A stretch of 64,000 nt of DNA from contig NC_053040.3 in assembly GCF_002575655.3 (NCBI RefSeq), positions 153,389,148-153,453,147 on the forward strand, written 5' to 3'. The position numbers and the translations under genes are program-made. Below are positions 11,301-23,321 of this stretch, piece by piece (the stretch's first letter is position 1; each line of letters starts with the position of its first letter). The stretch comes from Aegilops tauschii subsp. strangulata. Its lineage: Eukaryota; Streptophyta; Magnoliopsida; Poales; Poaceae. A model generated the notes under the pieces. It saw nothing but the letters and a program-made list of their open reading frames with translations, did not search any database and had not been told where the DNA came from.

Positions 11301-12167
11301 CCAAAGCTGAACAAAGTGGACATGTCAGAACTGAGAAAAGTTCCAGTGGTATGCGAGTTTCCTGACGTATTTCCTGAAGAACTACCAGGCATGCCACCAG
11401 ACCGAGAGATAGAGTTCAGCATTGAACTAGCACCTGGCACCGCTCCCATCTATAAGAAACCTTATAGAATGGCACCCTCAGAATTGGTAGAGTTGAAGAA
11501 GCAGATAAAGGAATTATTGGACAAAGGCTTTATTCGAGCCAGCTCCTCACCATGGGGATCGCCAGTTTTATTCGCCAAGAAAAAGGATGGGACACTGAGA
11601 CTGTGTATAGACTACCGAGCCCTCAATATGGTCACCATAAAAAACAAGTATACGATGCCACGGATAAATGATTTGTTCGACCAGCTCGCACAAGCCAAGG
11701 TGTTCTCAAAAATTGATTTGAGATCGGGATATCACCAATTGAAAGTACGGACAGAAGATATGCCCAAGACAGCATTCACTTCCAGATATGGGTTATATGA
11801 GTTCACAGTGATGCCTTTTGGTCTAACGAACGCCCCCGCATATTTCGTCCACCTCATGAACAAAGTGTTTATGAAATTTATGGACAAATTTGTTGTGGTG
11901 TTCATTGACGATATTCTGGTATATTCAAGGACACCAGAAGAGCATGCTGAGCATCTCAGAATTGTTTTGGGAGAATTAAGGAAACATCAGTTGTACGCCA
12001 AATTTAGCAAGTGTGAATTTTGGCTAAGACAAGTTGGTTTCCTAGGCCACATATTGAACCAAGAAGGTGTGGCCGTAAACCCAGAGAAAGTCAAAGCCAT
12101 ACTTGACTGGAAACCACCCGCCAACGTGACAGATGTGCGGAGTTTCCTGGGAATGGCCGGATATTAG
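11301..12167 (+). pseudogene. reverse transcriptase segment of the gypsy polyprotein
   Basis: This continues the gag frame after the TAA. It shows LPPD-like [13 protein letters not shown], the RT fingers/palm with [11 protein letters not shown], the FGLTNAPA motif, and the catalytic FIDDILVYS around 11900-11930. It ends at TAG 12165-12167, where GYYRRFI-type elements have Tyr, so a single base change truncates it. RT copies the element RNA into DNA. Confidence 0.88.
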
Positions 12168-13148
12168 AGAAGATTTATTGAAGGATTCTCCACTCTGGCA
12201 AAACCAATGACACAATTGCTCAAGAAGGACAAGAAGTTTGTATGGACGGAAGCATGCGAGAAAAGCTTCCAAGAGCTCAAGAAGAAACTAACCACCGCAC
12301 CGGTCTTAACTGTGCCAGACATACACAAGAGTTTTGAAGTATATTGTGACGCGTCCCGGAAGGGCCTCGGATGTGTGCTGATGCAGGATGGCAAAGTTGT
12401 CGTGTATGCTTCCAGGCAGCTACGGAAGCATGAGGAAAATTACCCAACACATGACTTGGAGCTAGCAGCAGTCATACATGCACTCAAGGAGTGGAGGCAC
12501 TTTCTGTTGGGAAATCGCTGTGAAATATATACGGACCATAAGAGCCTTAAATATATTTTCACACAACCAGAGCTAAATTTACGCCAACGACGCTGGTTGG
12601 AATTGGTCAAGGACTATGATGTCGGTATTCACTACCATCTAGGGAAAGCAAATGTAGTGGCCGATGCCCTTAGTCGAAACCCCAGCCCGGACAATGACAG
12701 TCCGCAAAACTTGAGGCCTGAGTTCCAGCAAGAGTTCGCAAGACTCAACATGGTGTTGGTCACCGAAGGCACCGTATCGAATCTGGAAATACAACCCACC
12801 CTAATGGAGCAAATTAAGAAGGCACAGCAAGGGCACCCCAGCATCGAAGGTATAAGAAAGAAAATGAACCTTGGTAAGGCTTCAGAGTTCGTCACAGACA
12901 GTGAAGGAATATTATGGTACGGAGACAGACTTTGCGTACCTAACATTGAGGAACTCAAGCAACAAATCCTAACCGAAAGCCACACCGCTCCATACTCGAT
13001 CCACCCTGGAGGAACCAAAATGTACAAGGACATTCAGGAAAGATTTTGGTGGCACGGTATGAAAAGGGATATAGCCACATTTATTGCTTGTTGCGATTCA
13101 TGTCAGCGCATCAAGGCCGAGCATCAAAAGCCAGCAGGGCTACTCTAG
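12168..13148 (+). pseudogene. RNase H and integrase zinc-binding segment of the gypsy polyprotein
   Basis: Same frame as the RT. RNase H begins near 12336 ([13 protein letters not shown]) and includes [11 protein letters not shown] and [10 protein letters not shown]. The integrase HHCC finger follows near 12980-13110, with [15 protein letters not shown] at 13146-13148 stands where the frame would continue into PNRILEWKWD, consistent with CAG to TAG. Confidence 0.85.
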
Positions 13149-14261
13149 CCAAACAGGATACTGGAGTGGAAATGGGATGAAATAGGAATGGACTTCATCG
13201 TCGGACTACCTCGATCGCAACGCGGAAATGATGCCATATGGGTCATCACAGATAGGCTAACCAAGGTAGCCCATTTCATTCCCGTGAAGACGACCTACTC
13301 CACTCAAAGGCTAGCCAAGCTTTATCTCTCTCGTATAGTCTGTCTGCATGGAGTCCCAAAAACTATAATATCCGACCGAGGCACTCAATTTGTCTCTAAA
13401 TTTTGGGATCACCTGCAACAAGCTCTGGGCACGCAACTAGCTTTCAGTACAGCGTTCCACCCTCAGACTGATGGACAAACGGAACGTGTGAACCAAATCC
13501 TAGAGGACATGCTGAGAGCCTGTGTGCTCACCTATGGATCCAGTTGGGAAGAGAGTTTGCCGTATGCCGAGTTTGCTTACAACAATAGTTACCAAGCCAG
13601 CTTGCAAATGGCACCCTTTGAAGCATTGTATGGACGGAGGTGTCGTACCCCACTGAATTGGTCAGAAACAGGTGACAACCGTATCTTCGGCCCAGACATG
13701 CTCAAGGAGGCCGAGGAGAAGGTTAAACAGATCAGGGACAGACTCAAGACAGCTCAAAGCCGACAAAAGAGCTACTACGATCAAAAACATCGTGAGGTCA
13801 GCTTTGAACCCGGTGATTCCGTATACCTACGGGTGTCTCCTATGAGGGGCCTGCAACGGTTCAAAATTAAGGGGAAGCTAGCCCCGAGATTTATTGGACC
13901 ATTCTGTATAATTGCACGAAGAGGCACGGTAGCCTACCAACTAGACCTACCCAAGGAGCTGTCAGACGTCCATAACGTATTCCACGTCTCGCAATTGAGA
14001 AAATGTATGAGTAACCCGGAAAGGCATGTATCTCATGAGAGCATTGATGTACAACTAGACCTCACCTACAGAGAGAGGCCAGTAAAGATATTGGAGGAGT
14101 CTGAACGGAGGACCCGACAGAAAACAACAAAAATTTTCAAAGTTCAGTGGAGCAACCACACTGAGGATGAAGCTACATGGGAAAGAGAAGATTTTCTCCC
14201 GGCAGAATATCCATATCTATTCGAGGATCAGCTGAAATCTCGAGGACGAGATTTTTCCTAA
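13149..14261 (+). pseudogene. integrase core and chromodomain of the gypsy polyprotein
   Basis: The DDE core shows the three acidic residues in MDFIVGLP, ISDRGTQF and DGQTERVNQ. A GPY/F-like stretch is near FIGPFCI. The C-terminus has a chromodomain, RPVKILEESERRTRQ followed by KVQWSNHTEDEATWERE. Chromodomains bind methylated histone H3, and in chromoviruses they bias insertion to heterochromatin. The segment itself is open to the TAA at 14259-14261 and lies in the same frame as gag. Confidence 0.88.
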
Positions 14262-14270
14262 GGGGGTAGG
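14260..14270 (+). other. polypurine tract
   Basis: AAGGGGGTAGG lies three bases before the 3' LTR start at 14274, where second-strand DNA synthesis is primed. Confidence 0.8.
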
Positions 14271-14273
14271 TGT

Positions 14274-17200
14274 TGTGACACCCAAAATTTCATTTGGATT
14301 TTTCAAAATTTTTATTTGACTTGAGGGAGGTGATTTAAAATTTTCCTTCAAAAGAACCCTCCCTTTCAAAATATTTTTATGGCAAGAGTTTTATTTGGTT
14401 TCACCCAAGACTTGATGTTGGTCTTGGAGGTTCTTTCTTTTGTTTGGACTCAAACCAAAAATGTTTTTCACTTGGGAAAAATGCCTTTTGGAAATTCCTC
14501 TTGAAAAGCCCTATAGCTTTTGGAATGATTTTTTTCCCACCTTCAACAAATCTCTCATGCCATGACCTTAGTGCAAATCCACTCTCCTAAACCTTCCCTC
14601 ATCTTTGGATCATGATTTGCATCAAATCCAGCAAGTTGAACCTCCCCATATGATTATTTTCCATTTAAATCTTATCAAAACAATTTCCGTGTTCTATTCT
14701 AGCCCTTGGAGATTTACAAAGGAGCTACCATTTCTGTTTTGATTTTTGCCCCCAAACCAATTTCCCTTCCTAGTCCTTTGAACCCTCAACCAAGATCCAT
14801 GAAGATCCACTAGTCTTCAGTTCAAAATTTTCAAACTATACTTGCTGCAAGTTTGGACCAGATTTGCCAAATTTGATGAAATTCATTCAAATCTTTCTCC
14901 AAAAATTCTGAGAAAAATCAGGCAGCCCCTGGGTGCATTGAGAGGTCACCTCACCAAGTCCCAGCTCCAGGAAAAATTTTCTTCATGCCAAATCATTCTG
15001 TCGAACACCTGCAGAGCATTGTCAATGTCAAGTTCAGAGATTCAGAAATACAGTTCAGTGATCTACTTTCGTTTTCTTCAGAACATGTTGTCGATCTCGA
15101 CAATGCCACGTTGGTGCCTTGCTCCCCGTCCCCTCCCCCTTGTTCCTGCACCGCACGAGCGCCTGGATGCTTGCGGGCGTCGGCGACGTGCTGGAGGAGG
15201 TGCGCCGCCCAGTGACCGACGCCAGCGGCGGCTTTGCGGCCGCCAGAGAGAGGCGCAGTGCAAACGGCGCCACCCAGCGCCGCCCAAGCCACCGGAGACC
15301 GCCGCGTGGCCACCCACTCCCCAGTGCGCGCTGCCACCGTCGTCGTGAACCGCTGGGCGCGGAGCGCGCTCTCTGCCGCTGTCGTGCCCGTGCGGCCACC
15401 CCACCGTGGACCGACGCCATTACGCCAAGACCGACCGGGATTAGCAGTGGAACGGCACCAGTACACCTCACTGATGCTGCCTGGCCACCTAAACCCCTCG
15501 CCAAGCCACTGCCTCGCCGTAATTGCTCGCCGGAGCAACCCCGTTCACGGCCACCCCCTCGATCCGCCTATAAATAGAGGCCCCGAGCTTCAACTCGAAA
15601 CCACACCACCTCTGCACTCCACCTAGACCCTGCCTAGCCACTGGAAGATCCCCGAGGGAGTCTCCTTCCTCGACTCCGGCCGCCGCGACCCGCCACGGGA
15701 TCCAGCTCGATTCGCTCCCGTGCGTGCACCTCTGCCTCCCATCTCTTGCCAGTAGCTCTCTAGTGCATCCCTCCTTCTGACCCGCGCTTCAATTCGGAGT
15801 TTGCAGCACACCACCGGAGTTCCCCACCATCGCCCGAGCCGCCGTCCGCCGGAGAAATTGTCGCCGTCGACGTGGTGCTCTCCGTCGGTCGAGTCCATCA
15901 CCCACCGACGCGGAAGGACACGCTGAAGCTCTTGGTACACTCTGATCTCCCTGTCTCGCCGTGGTTCGACGCCGGCGACCACCGCAGTCTTCGGGCGCCA
16001 GCGAACTTTTTAAACCTGACATGTGGGACCCCCATGTCAGCCTCTCTTCTTTCTCTCCCTCGAAACGTTTTCAGTTGGCGCCTTCGGGCAAAATACGTTT
16101 TCCCTTTTGAAATGGCGCGTTTCTTTCCGAAGCGTTTTCTGCTTTCTCAGTTTAGCCCCTGGAACTTTTCTGTTTCATTATAGATGAGTCCCTGGACAGA
16201 AACCTTTATAACTTTTAAATAATAAGTGATTTTTGAGTGATTCTTTTTCTGACAATCTTATAATTTTGTCTAGTTTTTTATGGGATTTATTTGGAAAATT
16301 TTTGGAACAAATTTTATGCACGCGTTGGTTTTCACGTTAGTATGCTTCTTCGCTATACCGTAGGTTCCGGAAGAGGTGACGGAGCCGCGAACTTCGCCGA
16401 GCTAGACTCCGACTTCTCCGAACCAGGCAAGCATGTTTGAACCTTTGATATGATAGGTGTTTTGCATGTTTGCATGAAAGGTTGTGCGTGGCATATGAGT
16501 ATCGGTGAGTATCTCGTTGCTTGTGAGGCAACTACCCGTGTGTTCCAAAGTTACTGTGATCTCTGATGAGAGATGGCCTAATCATGTGGTGACATGAAGG
16601 GCAGCAAGGTGGTACTGTTGTAGCATACCAGCCTTGCGTCATCCGACAAATTCCGACGCTAACGTGGACGGAGTCACGTTATCGTTCTTCCCCCTTCCGT
16701 GCTACCACTGGTTTTCTGACAGAATGCGGTTTAGTAAGTTGGTAACCTCTTTCCGTGTACACACCAAACAGAGGGGTCGGGATGATGGTCCATGGCCCTG
16801 GATTAAAGCCAGTCATCCGGTCAGGGGGCATGGGTGTTTCCGGTTGGGACCGAGAGGGGGGCACCCCTTAGAGCGCGTGTATATAAATTTGATCCCATGC
16901 TACGCGAGGTTGTAGCCTCCCCGTCTCAAGGTTTTTCTTGAACATTGCCGAGGGTGATTCCTGGCTTCGGAATGTTGAATGGGTGTGTACTGGTTAGATG
17001 TGTTTCTTCCAAAACACCGTAAACGGAACTAGTCCCCGTGACTACTGAAATCCGTTGGCTGTGGTTAAAGTACAAACTCTGCAGAGTCAAATCCTTTCGA
17101 GTCATCGTATCCATGGTCCAGTAACGTGATCAGCGTATCCATGTCTATATCGTAACCTCGTGGTATATTCTACTTTCCGGTAAGCGAACATGAGTAGTAA

Positions 17201-18411
17201 ACTTAGCTGAACGTTATTCCTGTGGATGGACTAACCCTGTTGTTTATCTCATGTCTGATTATTCTCTTGATATGATTTAAGATTCATGAGTGACTACGTT
17301 ATGAATATAAGCCCTTTATGTGACGTTGCTCAGACGTCCGACTGTGGCATGTTTGTCTCTTACTTTCAATATAAGCCCTTTATGTGACGTCACTCAGACG
17401 TCCGACTGTGGCATGTTTGTCTCTTACTTTCAATATAAGCCCTTTATGTGATGTCGCTCAGACGTCCGACTGTGGCACGCACTGCCTTTATTTTCTGTTA
17501 TAAGCCCTTTATGTGGTGTCGCCCCGACGCCCGACTGCGGCATTATTATTTTGCAGTTTCCTCTCGAGGAGTCATTCAGACCCTCGTTTGGCACCGGCAT
17601 TATTATTCTTGCAGTTTCCTCTCGAGGAGTCATTCAGACCCTCGTTTGGCACTGGCATTATTATTCTTGCAGTTTCCTCTCGAGGAGTCATTCAGACCCT
17701 CGTTTGGCACCGGTATTATTATTCTTGCAGTTTCCTCTTGAGGAGTCATTCAGACCCTCGTTTGGCACCCAGTATTTTAATTTGGGATTTCGGGAGGACT
17801 TCCGCCCGACTTCTCGGTCATTTCCCCATGCATTATTGTCCCTTCATCTGAGTGCACTTGTTAATCTGTTCGCATGCATCATGTTTACATTTGTTATATC
17901 TTATGTCCGAACTGTCTTGCGAGTACTTTCATAGTACTCACCTGGCTTGTTGATTTGGCCAGATGTTGACGAAGGCGATCTCATGGATGAAGAGTTTGAT
18001 AGTGAGTCCGACGCCTAGTGGAATCCCAGTCAGTCCCGTGCGATCCTGGATATTGGTCACTTGTATTATATACGCTTCCGCCACCCGCAATAAGTCTCCT
18101 CGAGCCTCACTCCGACGCTCGAAGACCTGTAGTTTTCAGGAGTCATATCACCCACTTCGCGGTGATATTTCCTCCATCGTTGTTATCGTGAGCTAGTAGT
18201 TATGCCACCCCATCCGCCGTTATGTTTATTCGGCGCGCATGTAAAAAATTGTTGAGCAGTCCCCGCTCACCCTTGTATTATATTCAGTACTCCTGGTATT
18301 TTTCTTCTGTGACCAAGATATTGTCTACCAGTGAGAAGGAATTCTTCTGTACTGGTCCGTAAAAGGGATTGGTCTCTTAATAAATATTTTATTGAAAAAC
18401 CGGTCGTGACA
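14274..18411 (+). repeat. 3' LTR of the chromodomain gypsy element
   Basis: 4138 bp, colinear with the 5' LTR. TATA box at 15569-15576, 64-bp array from 17304 and 58-bp array from 17542. It ends GTCGTGACA followed by the GATGG duplication at 18412-18416. Confidence 0.93.
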
Positions 18412-18412
18412 G

Positions 18413-18495
18413 ATGGCCTCCGTCCCCAAGATCGTTGCCGTAGTGCGTGCGGAGGACGACGACCACGAGCGAAGCCACTTCCCGCCGACCCTCAG
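18413..18495 (+). pseudogene. first exon of a divergent gene, separated from its promoter by the gypsy insertion
   Basis: The ATG lies inside the GATGG duplication. The exon reads MASVPKIVAVVRAEDDD then HERSHFPPTLR and runs into a donor, CTCAG/GTATGC. The twin in CACTA-2 (37171-37089, -) has the same 28-residue exon with a few substitutions and no insertion. The promoter and 5'UTR now lie 14 kb away, left of 4384. I do not recognise the family. Later exons may be at 20493-20804. Confidence 0.45.
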
Positions 18496-20492
18496 GTATG
18501 CTACCTCTTTTCGAACCATACCCTTGTTCTATTGCCCCATCTGCCATGTCGCTGCATGTGGATCTTTTTCCACTCCACCATCTTCCCAATTTCCTGTCCT
18601 CTACTCTGCTGGTCATGCAGACAAAAACCTTAATTTGCACTATTAAAGGAAACCCTACTTCATGCAGACTAATCCATGTCTGGGTTGAATAAGGAAAGGA
18701 AGGGAGACTGTACTGTCCAAGAGAGTATGCATCGAACCCGCATCTAGGTTAAAGAGGGGAAAATCAGTAGCTAAGGAACGAGTCTCGTGTCTCTTGGTTG
18801 AAGAAGGGTAGAAAGGCATGACAACGCAATAGAGAATGACCAGGTCGATCGGTTTGTTGTCCTCACATAGGAAAAAGGTGGCTAAACATAACAATGGGAC
18901 GTAATCCACATATGCTGCCTGGATATTTGTTGCTCTGGGCAACCATACCTCCCTCACCACTCTATGCGTTCGTGGAGGTACATCGTACTGGTGCGCCCAC
19001 TGTCCGAATGGGCCTCCCATGCTCTTAGTGTCACTTTTTTGCTGTTAGTATAACGCCAGCAGTCAAGTCAAGCAATGCTACTGCTAAAGTGATGCCACAT
19101 TTAACTAATGCCGCACTCAGTCTAATGCCACCGATAAATTTAAGCAATGCCATTTAATGTCACTGGATTATTTCAGGGTTAGCTGTTGATTGTGGATGTA
19201 TTAAAGATTTTTTAGCTAAGGCATTCTAATGCTGTTGCACAGCCAGTATACCAACGTTGAAACTTGTTACTACCTTCAGATTTTTGCACTGTTAATGCTT
19301 ATAGATTACATGCCTCACTTTCATGAGATAAGTTAATTTTTTTCTACAATATCACCAAAATGCCAAGGCGCTGATTTCATTTTATTTTGGTTAAACTGCA
19401 CAAAAAATTATGAAGACAAGAGGAAAGGTCAAGTGTGGGAACCTCCTCCTCTGGCTGTTCTCTTGATTCTTTCGATCAAGTTTTTATGTTTGATAGATTA
19501 TCAAGATTGGGATAGCAATTTTTAAGGTCCCCCCGAGTTCGAAATGATATTTACCTTGGAGGTACATGGTTTGCAATTTTTTTATACTGTCATTAGTTAA
19601 TAATGCTAGTTACCTTCAGACTTTTGTATTTGGTTTAATGCTCATGCACAACTAGTATACCAATGCCGAAACGTGTTACCTTTACATTTTGTATTGTTAA
19701 TTCTTATAGAAATCTTCCAGTGCCAGAGTTTATTGAAATCTGTTTAGTAAAACCATTGTACTGTACCCTGTAATAAAATAACTACTCTACTGTTGCACTA
19801 GCCACTGGATTAGTGTATATTTGTAGTATTCGAAATTTCGAATGGTGTTGCATTAGCGTATGGACATAAATAAGGTGTGGCAAGCTTTCCCAGGTATGTG
19901 CTCAAGAAAACTACTACCTGTTTTTCTAAATACTAGTAGACGTTTGGGTACTTTAAACTGAACTGCAAAAATGTCTTATATTAAGGAACAGAGGGTGTAG
20001 AGTTCACTCAAATTATCCTGGTAAAGCTAGTCACACCTTTGTTAAAATTAATGTTCATTATGTTATCGCAGGAGGTCTGTAAGTTTGTCTCTAATGCCTG
20101 TCGACTACATACCTGACATCATGATGTAATGCTAAGTCATTTCCTTTTGTACAGTGTCACTGAATTGTCAAGGCGGTGATGGCATTTTATTTTAGTTGAA
20201 CTACACAAAATATGCTTAAAAGAAGAGGAAAGGTCAGGAATCGATCATTCTTTCAGAAAGAACTATATATGCCTTTCTGACATCAGCCTCTGTTGCCTTA
20301 TTTATTCCTTCAAACAGGTGGTTAGAAACAGTCTTGCTACCTTTTCCCATTAAGAAATTGGAATGCTTATATTTGTGAGCCTATGCTTCAACTAGTGCCA
20401 CTTTTATAGTAATCACACTTTCAATATCTATGCAAACAAGGATGCTCGATTTTACTGCAAATGCACAAAAATTCCAACTGGTTCAACATTAG
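18496..20492. other. intron-like sequence with internal duplications
   Basis: AT-rich, with no convincing ORF. It has internal repeats: about 19345-19620 resembles 20155-20620 (shared phrases around GAGGAAAGGTCA and GGTACATGGTTTGC), and 19225-19320 resembles 19630-19720 (phrase AGTATACCAA). A degenerate Stowaway half-end appears near 19975-20005. The matching CACTA-2 interval is about 35185-37080. A 121-codon minus-strand frame at 18655-19020 is only half preserved in the twin. Confidence 0.45.
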
Positions 20493-20804
20493 GAGCATGC
20501 TTTCTTCCAAACCTTCATATCCAATTGGTGGCACTATGAGCTGTTCATTAAGAAGGTACATGGTTTGCTACTATCTTGCTACTCTTTTTGTACTGTCATT
20601 AGATAGTAATACTAGTGGTTTGCATGTGAATTTATTGGCAGGGTGGACCTACATTGGAGGTGCAGGACAAGATTCAATGATTGGATGCTCAATTTTGGTT
20701 GTATCGATTTCACCTCTTCCATCACTGCGAACATGGATATCCTTGGTCTGATGAAGAATAGGCGCTATATTTCTGCTCTGAACAAGCAAATCAATTCAGT
20801 ATGA
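20493..20804 (+). pseudogene. possible downstream exons of the divergent gene
   Basis: A candidate exon 20493-20555 is bounded by ATTAG/GAGC and AAGAAG/GTACAT. A second starts after GGCAG at 20641 and is open for 54 codons from 20643 to TGA at 20802-20804, ending ISALNKQINSV. The two best-looking frames do not join in phase, so the model is uncertain. In CACTA-2 the second exon has TGA replacing an Arg codon. No family recognised. Confidence 0.25.
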
Positions 20805-22163
20805 AATTGTCCAGGGCAAAACATGACTGTATCAAATTGTCCAGTGCAAAACATGACAGATGCTAAGCGGAAGAGACATGTTTAAACCGAAAATACAAGG
20901 TGGGGTATATGTTTACTAGCTGCTTGATATTTGTGCAGACAGAGATATCTGCCCGTTTTTATTTGGCAAACACACAAAGTGACCACAATTTTGGTTGAAC
21001 TACAAAAGAGAATAGTATAGTCACTGCATGCAGTGCCATTTGAAAATAGACACAGAAAGATTGGATAGTCACTTCATGGACTGCAGAAAAGTAGTATTGT
21101 ACTATTTATTGGCCAACACTAGGTGTCATTGCTTTGGTCTGATTATACAATGGGCATCATTTTGCCTAAGTTAAAGTTTGTATTCCGAAAATAGTCTCGC
21201 CGTGTGATCAAGAGAAGACCAAATCATATTGCAGTGGATGTTCCTCCATCATGTGTGGTTCATTCTCATGGTTCCAGCTGTTGGTAAAACCAGTTACGTT
21301 CGCAAGAGGAATTGTAGACTTCACAAAAAAAGTTGTCTTTCAGTCTGTACTGAATGTTGGCCAAGAGAAGCATCCATGTTAGTAGGAAGAACATATGTTT
21401 TTTCTAGATCTTTGCTTTTGGAGCTACATATTTGTATATGATCTGTGAATCATTGAGATGCGTTAACATGTTGATCTTATGTATGGGAATCGTACTAGTT
21501 GGTTTTAGTTGTGGCTGATCTTTGCTTTTGGAGCTACATATTTGTATATGATCTGTGAATCATTGAGATGCATTAACAGTTCCTTATATCTGTTCGCTCA
21601 GTGTTTACAAGTTACTGATCGATCACTAGTTAGCCTACTAATGCACTCCTGGCTGTTTTAGTTGCGACGCAAGATCCGAAGTGGCAGTTTTTTGAATAGA
21701 AATGCCTACCTCTGAAGAAACTGACAAGCTGCTCTAAAGAAAATGCCATGCGAATCTGAACAAACTGCCAGCAAAAACGATCGCAAATGCCTTATCTCCC
21801 AGCTAAAGTTCATCAACTAATGCCCTCGGTTGCGACTCATTGCATGCTGCTCCGCGTACTGGCTACGAGCGATTTTGAGTGCTTGCATGCAGCCGGCCGT
21901 AATTAAGGCAGCTAACTGATGCGAAAAAGATGCGCTTTAATTGTTGCGGGCCTTTTAAATCCGTGGAATCATTATTGACAAGGAGGGAGATGATTCGAGT
22001 GCACTCGTTTGACCATCATGCCAGCGTGCGACCCAGCACAGACGGGACGGGACGGCACAGTCAGAATTTCAGTTTCTCTAGTTTTCCACGGCAAGCTGGC
22101 GCAATAAGCCATGCCTGCTTAATTATGCATTGAATTCCGATGACCGTCACACTACCTTCCGCC
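20805..22163. other. intergenic part of CACTA-1, with a 110-bp direct duplication
   Basis: The phrase starting GATCTTTGCTTTTGGAGC recurs at 21407 and 21517 (period 110), covering about 60 nearly identical bases. Both copies exist in CACTA-2 around 34150-34330. No coherent gene is seen otherwise. Confidence 0.5.
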
Positions 22164-22169
22164 TATAAG
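22164..22169 (+). promoter_or_regulatory. TATA-like box upstream of the coiled-coil ORF (TATAAG)
   Basis: CCTATAAGTACTG lies about 118 bp before the ATG at 22282, a plausible core promoter for a short-leader transcript. It is conserved in the CACTA-2 twin near 33566. Assignment is by position only. Confidence 0.35.
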
Positions 22170-22281
22170 TACTGTTTCCCGGCCTTCTATGGTGGCACCG
22201 TGACCCAACTCGCCCTATCCTCATAAGCCCCCACCGGCCCGACGTCGCTCGCCACTTATCCTCACTCTCGCCACGTCCGCC

Positions 22282-22800
22282 ATGCCCCCGCCCGTCCGCG
22301 ATAGGCGAAGCCGGAGGCGGTCACCGCCGGAACTAGTGTTCGGTTTTTCACCGGAAGGCAGACGGAGGGAGGAGGCATTCTATCGGTCTTTAGATGGCAA
22401 TGCGGAGATCGAGGACTTGTTGGAGCGCGACCGCCTGGCGGAGGAGCAGGAGTTGTTGGAGCGCGACTGCTCGGCGGAGGAGCAGCGTATCGCCGATTTG
22501 CGCCGCCAGCGGGACATGGAGCAGCAGTGCACCGACGCTCTGAGTCGCGACCAGAGCGCCCGCACCTGGGCCGACTACATGGAGGCCGGCCCCGGGCAAA
22601 TAGCCCTGGAGGCTGTCGGGCACGCACACGTTCGCGACGCCGATTTTTACTACCAGCTCGTCAAGTGGGTTTCCCGCTTAGAAGCCGAAGCTTTGGTGGA
22701 CCACGCCGGCATGGAAAGGGCCAACGCGCGCGAGCAACGCGCCCTATCGCACCTCTGGCAAGTCCGAGGCGAGGCGGAGGACGCCGGTGCCGGCGTTTAG
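22282..22800 (+). CDS. 172-aa charged coiled-coil protein carried by CACTA-1, intact
   Basis: Open from ATG to TAG. The N-terminus is basic and Pro-rich (MPPPVRDRRSRRRSPPE). Residues about 33-95 are a long acidic/basic helix with repeats of LLERDRLAEEQ and ADLRRQRDMEQQ, strongly coiled-coil. Residues 100-165 form another helical region with YYQLVKWVSRLEAEAL. There is no known catalytic motif. The family is not recognised; Ala/Glu/Arg-rich helical proteins of this size are common in Triticeae repeats. The twin in CACTA-2 is dead (lost ATG, two stops), so this is the better-preserved copy. It may be an accessory transposon protein or a captured gene. Confidence 0.5.
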   Translation: MPPPVRDRRSRRRSPPELVFGFSPEGRRREEAFYRSLDGNAEIEDLLERDRLAEEQELLERDCSAEEQRIADLRRQRDMEQQCTDALSRDQSARTWADYMEAGPGQIALEAVGHAHVRDADFYYQLVKWVSRLEAEALVDHAGMERANAREQRALSHLWQVRGEAEDAGAGV

Positions 22801-23321
22801 CGTGTACTGCAGATGGCGGCCGGCATCGTCTAGTTAGCTAAGAGTAAGTTGTAGTTGTACGCTACTAGAGTATTAGTGGGAGTAGATAGTTAACTTGGCT
22901 ATGATGGTTGTCAACGTGGAAGTTCAGTACTCTATATGTGGATCGGACCTGTTACTTTGCTTTGAATGTTGAACTTTCCGTTTGAACGTATGGAATGGGC
23001 TATTATTTATTTTAAATGGGTTGTATTTGTCCTCCACAGGTTTAGAGGCTGACTTGTGGGCCTACCAAGTTGACGCATACACAATCAGGAGATGATTGTA
23101 CGTGGAGAGGATGACAGCAGGGACCCGCCAAGGTCATGGCAGTACGCAAGCAAGTGCCTCCTTATTTCAATCCAATAAAAAAATGGCTCCTCCTAATGGA
23201 TTTCTGACATCTGGGTCCCATGCCATTGTCAATGTAGTCAATAAACGAGAGAGTTGCACAACGAGCGGCTGACACCAGGGACCCAGCAGCTCGCCCAGTT
23301 ATTTTTGTTTTGGGTTAATTT
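22801..23321. other. 3' flank of the coiled-coil ORF
   Basis: Matches CACTA-2 at about 32414-32933 inverted. No ORF or RNA gene is seen. Confidence 0.4.

Larger units (their letters stand above)
4384..18411 (+). mobile_element. Ty3/gypsy chromodomain LTR retrotransposon (Tekay/Del-like), 14.0 kb
   Basis: Two 4138-bp LTRs (4384-8521 and 14274-18411) begin TGTGACACCC and end GTCGTGACA. They are flanked by GATGG at 4379-4383 and 18412-18416. Inside, in order, are a tRNA-Met-type primer site, an extra ORF, gag, protease, reverse transcriptase, RNase H, integrase with a C-terminal chromodomain, and a polypurine tract. Integrase downstream of RT marks Ty3/gypsy; the chromodomain and very long LTRs fit the Tekay/Del lineage. 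Over the first 570 bp I count nine LTR differences, indicating a fairly recent insertion. CACTA-2 keeps the empty site (CCATC at 37168-37172). Confidence 0.93.

Noticed and set aside
13900..14261. Chromodomain as a host chromatin gene
   Set aside because: It is fused to integrase in the same frame immediately before the polypurine tract, as in chromoviruses.
18655..19020. 121-codon minus-strand ORF (GGPFGQWAHQYDVPP...)
   Set aside because: It is partly kept in the twin at 36562-36840, but frame and C-terminus diverge and it lies in an intron-like interval. Similarity alone follows from the duplication of the whole region.
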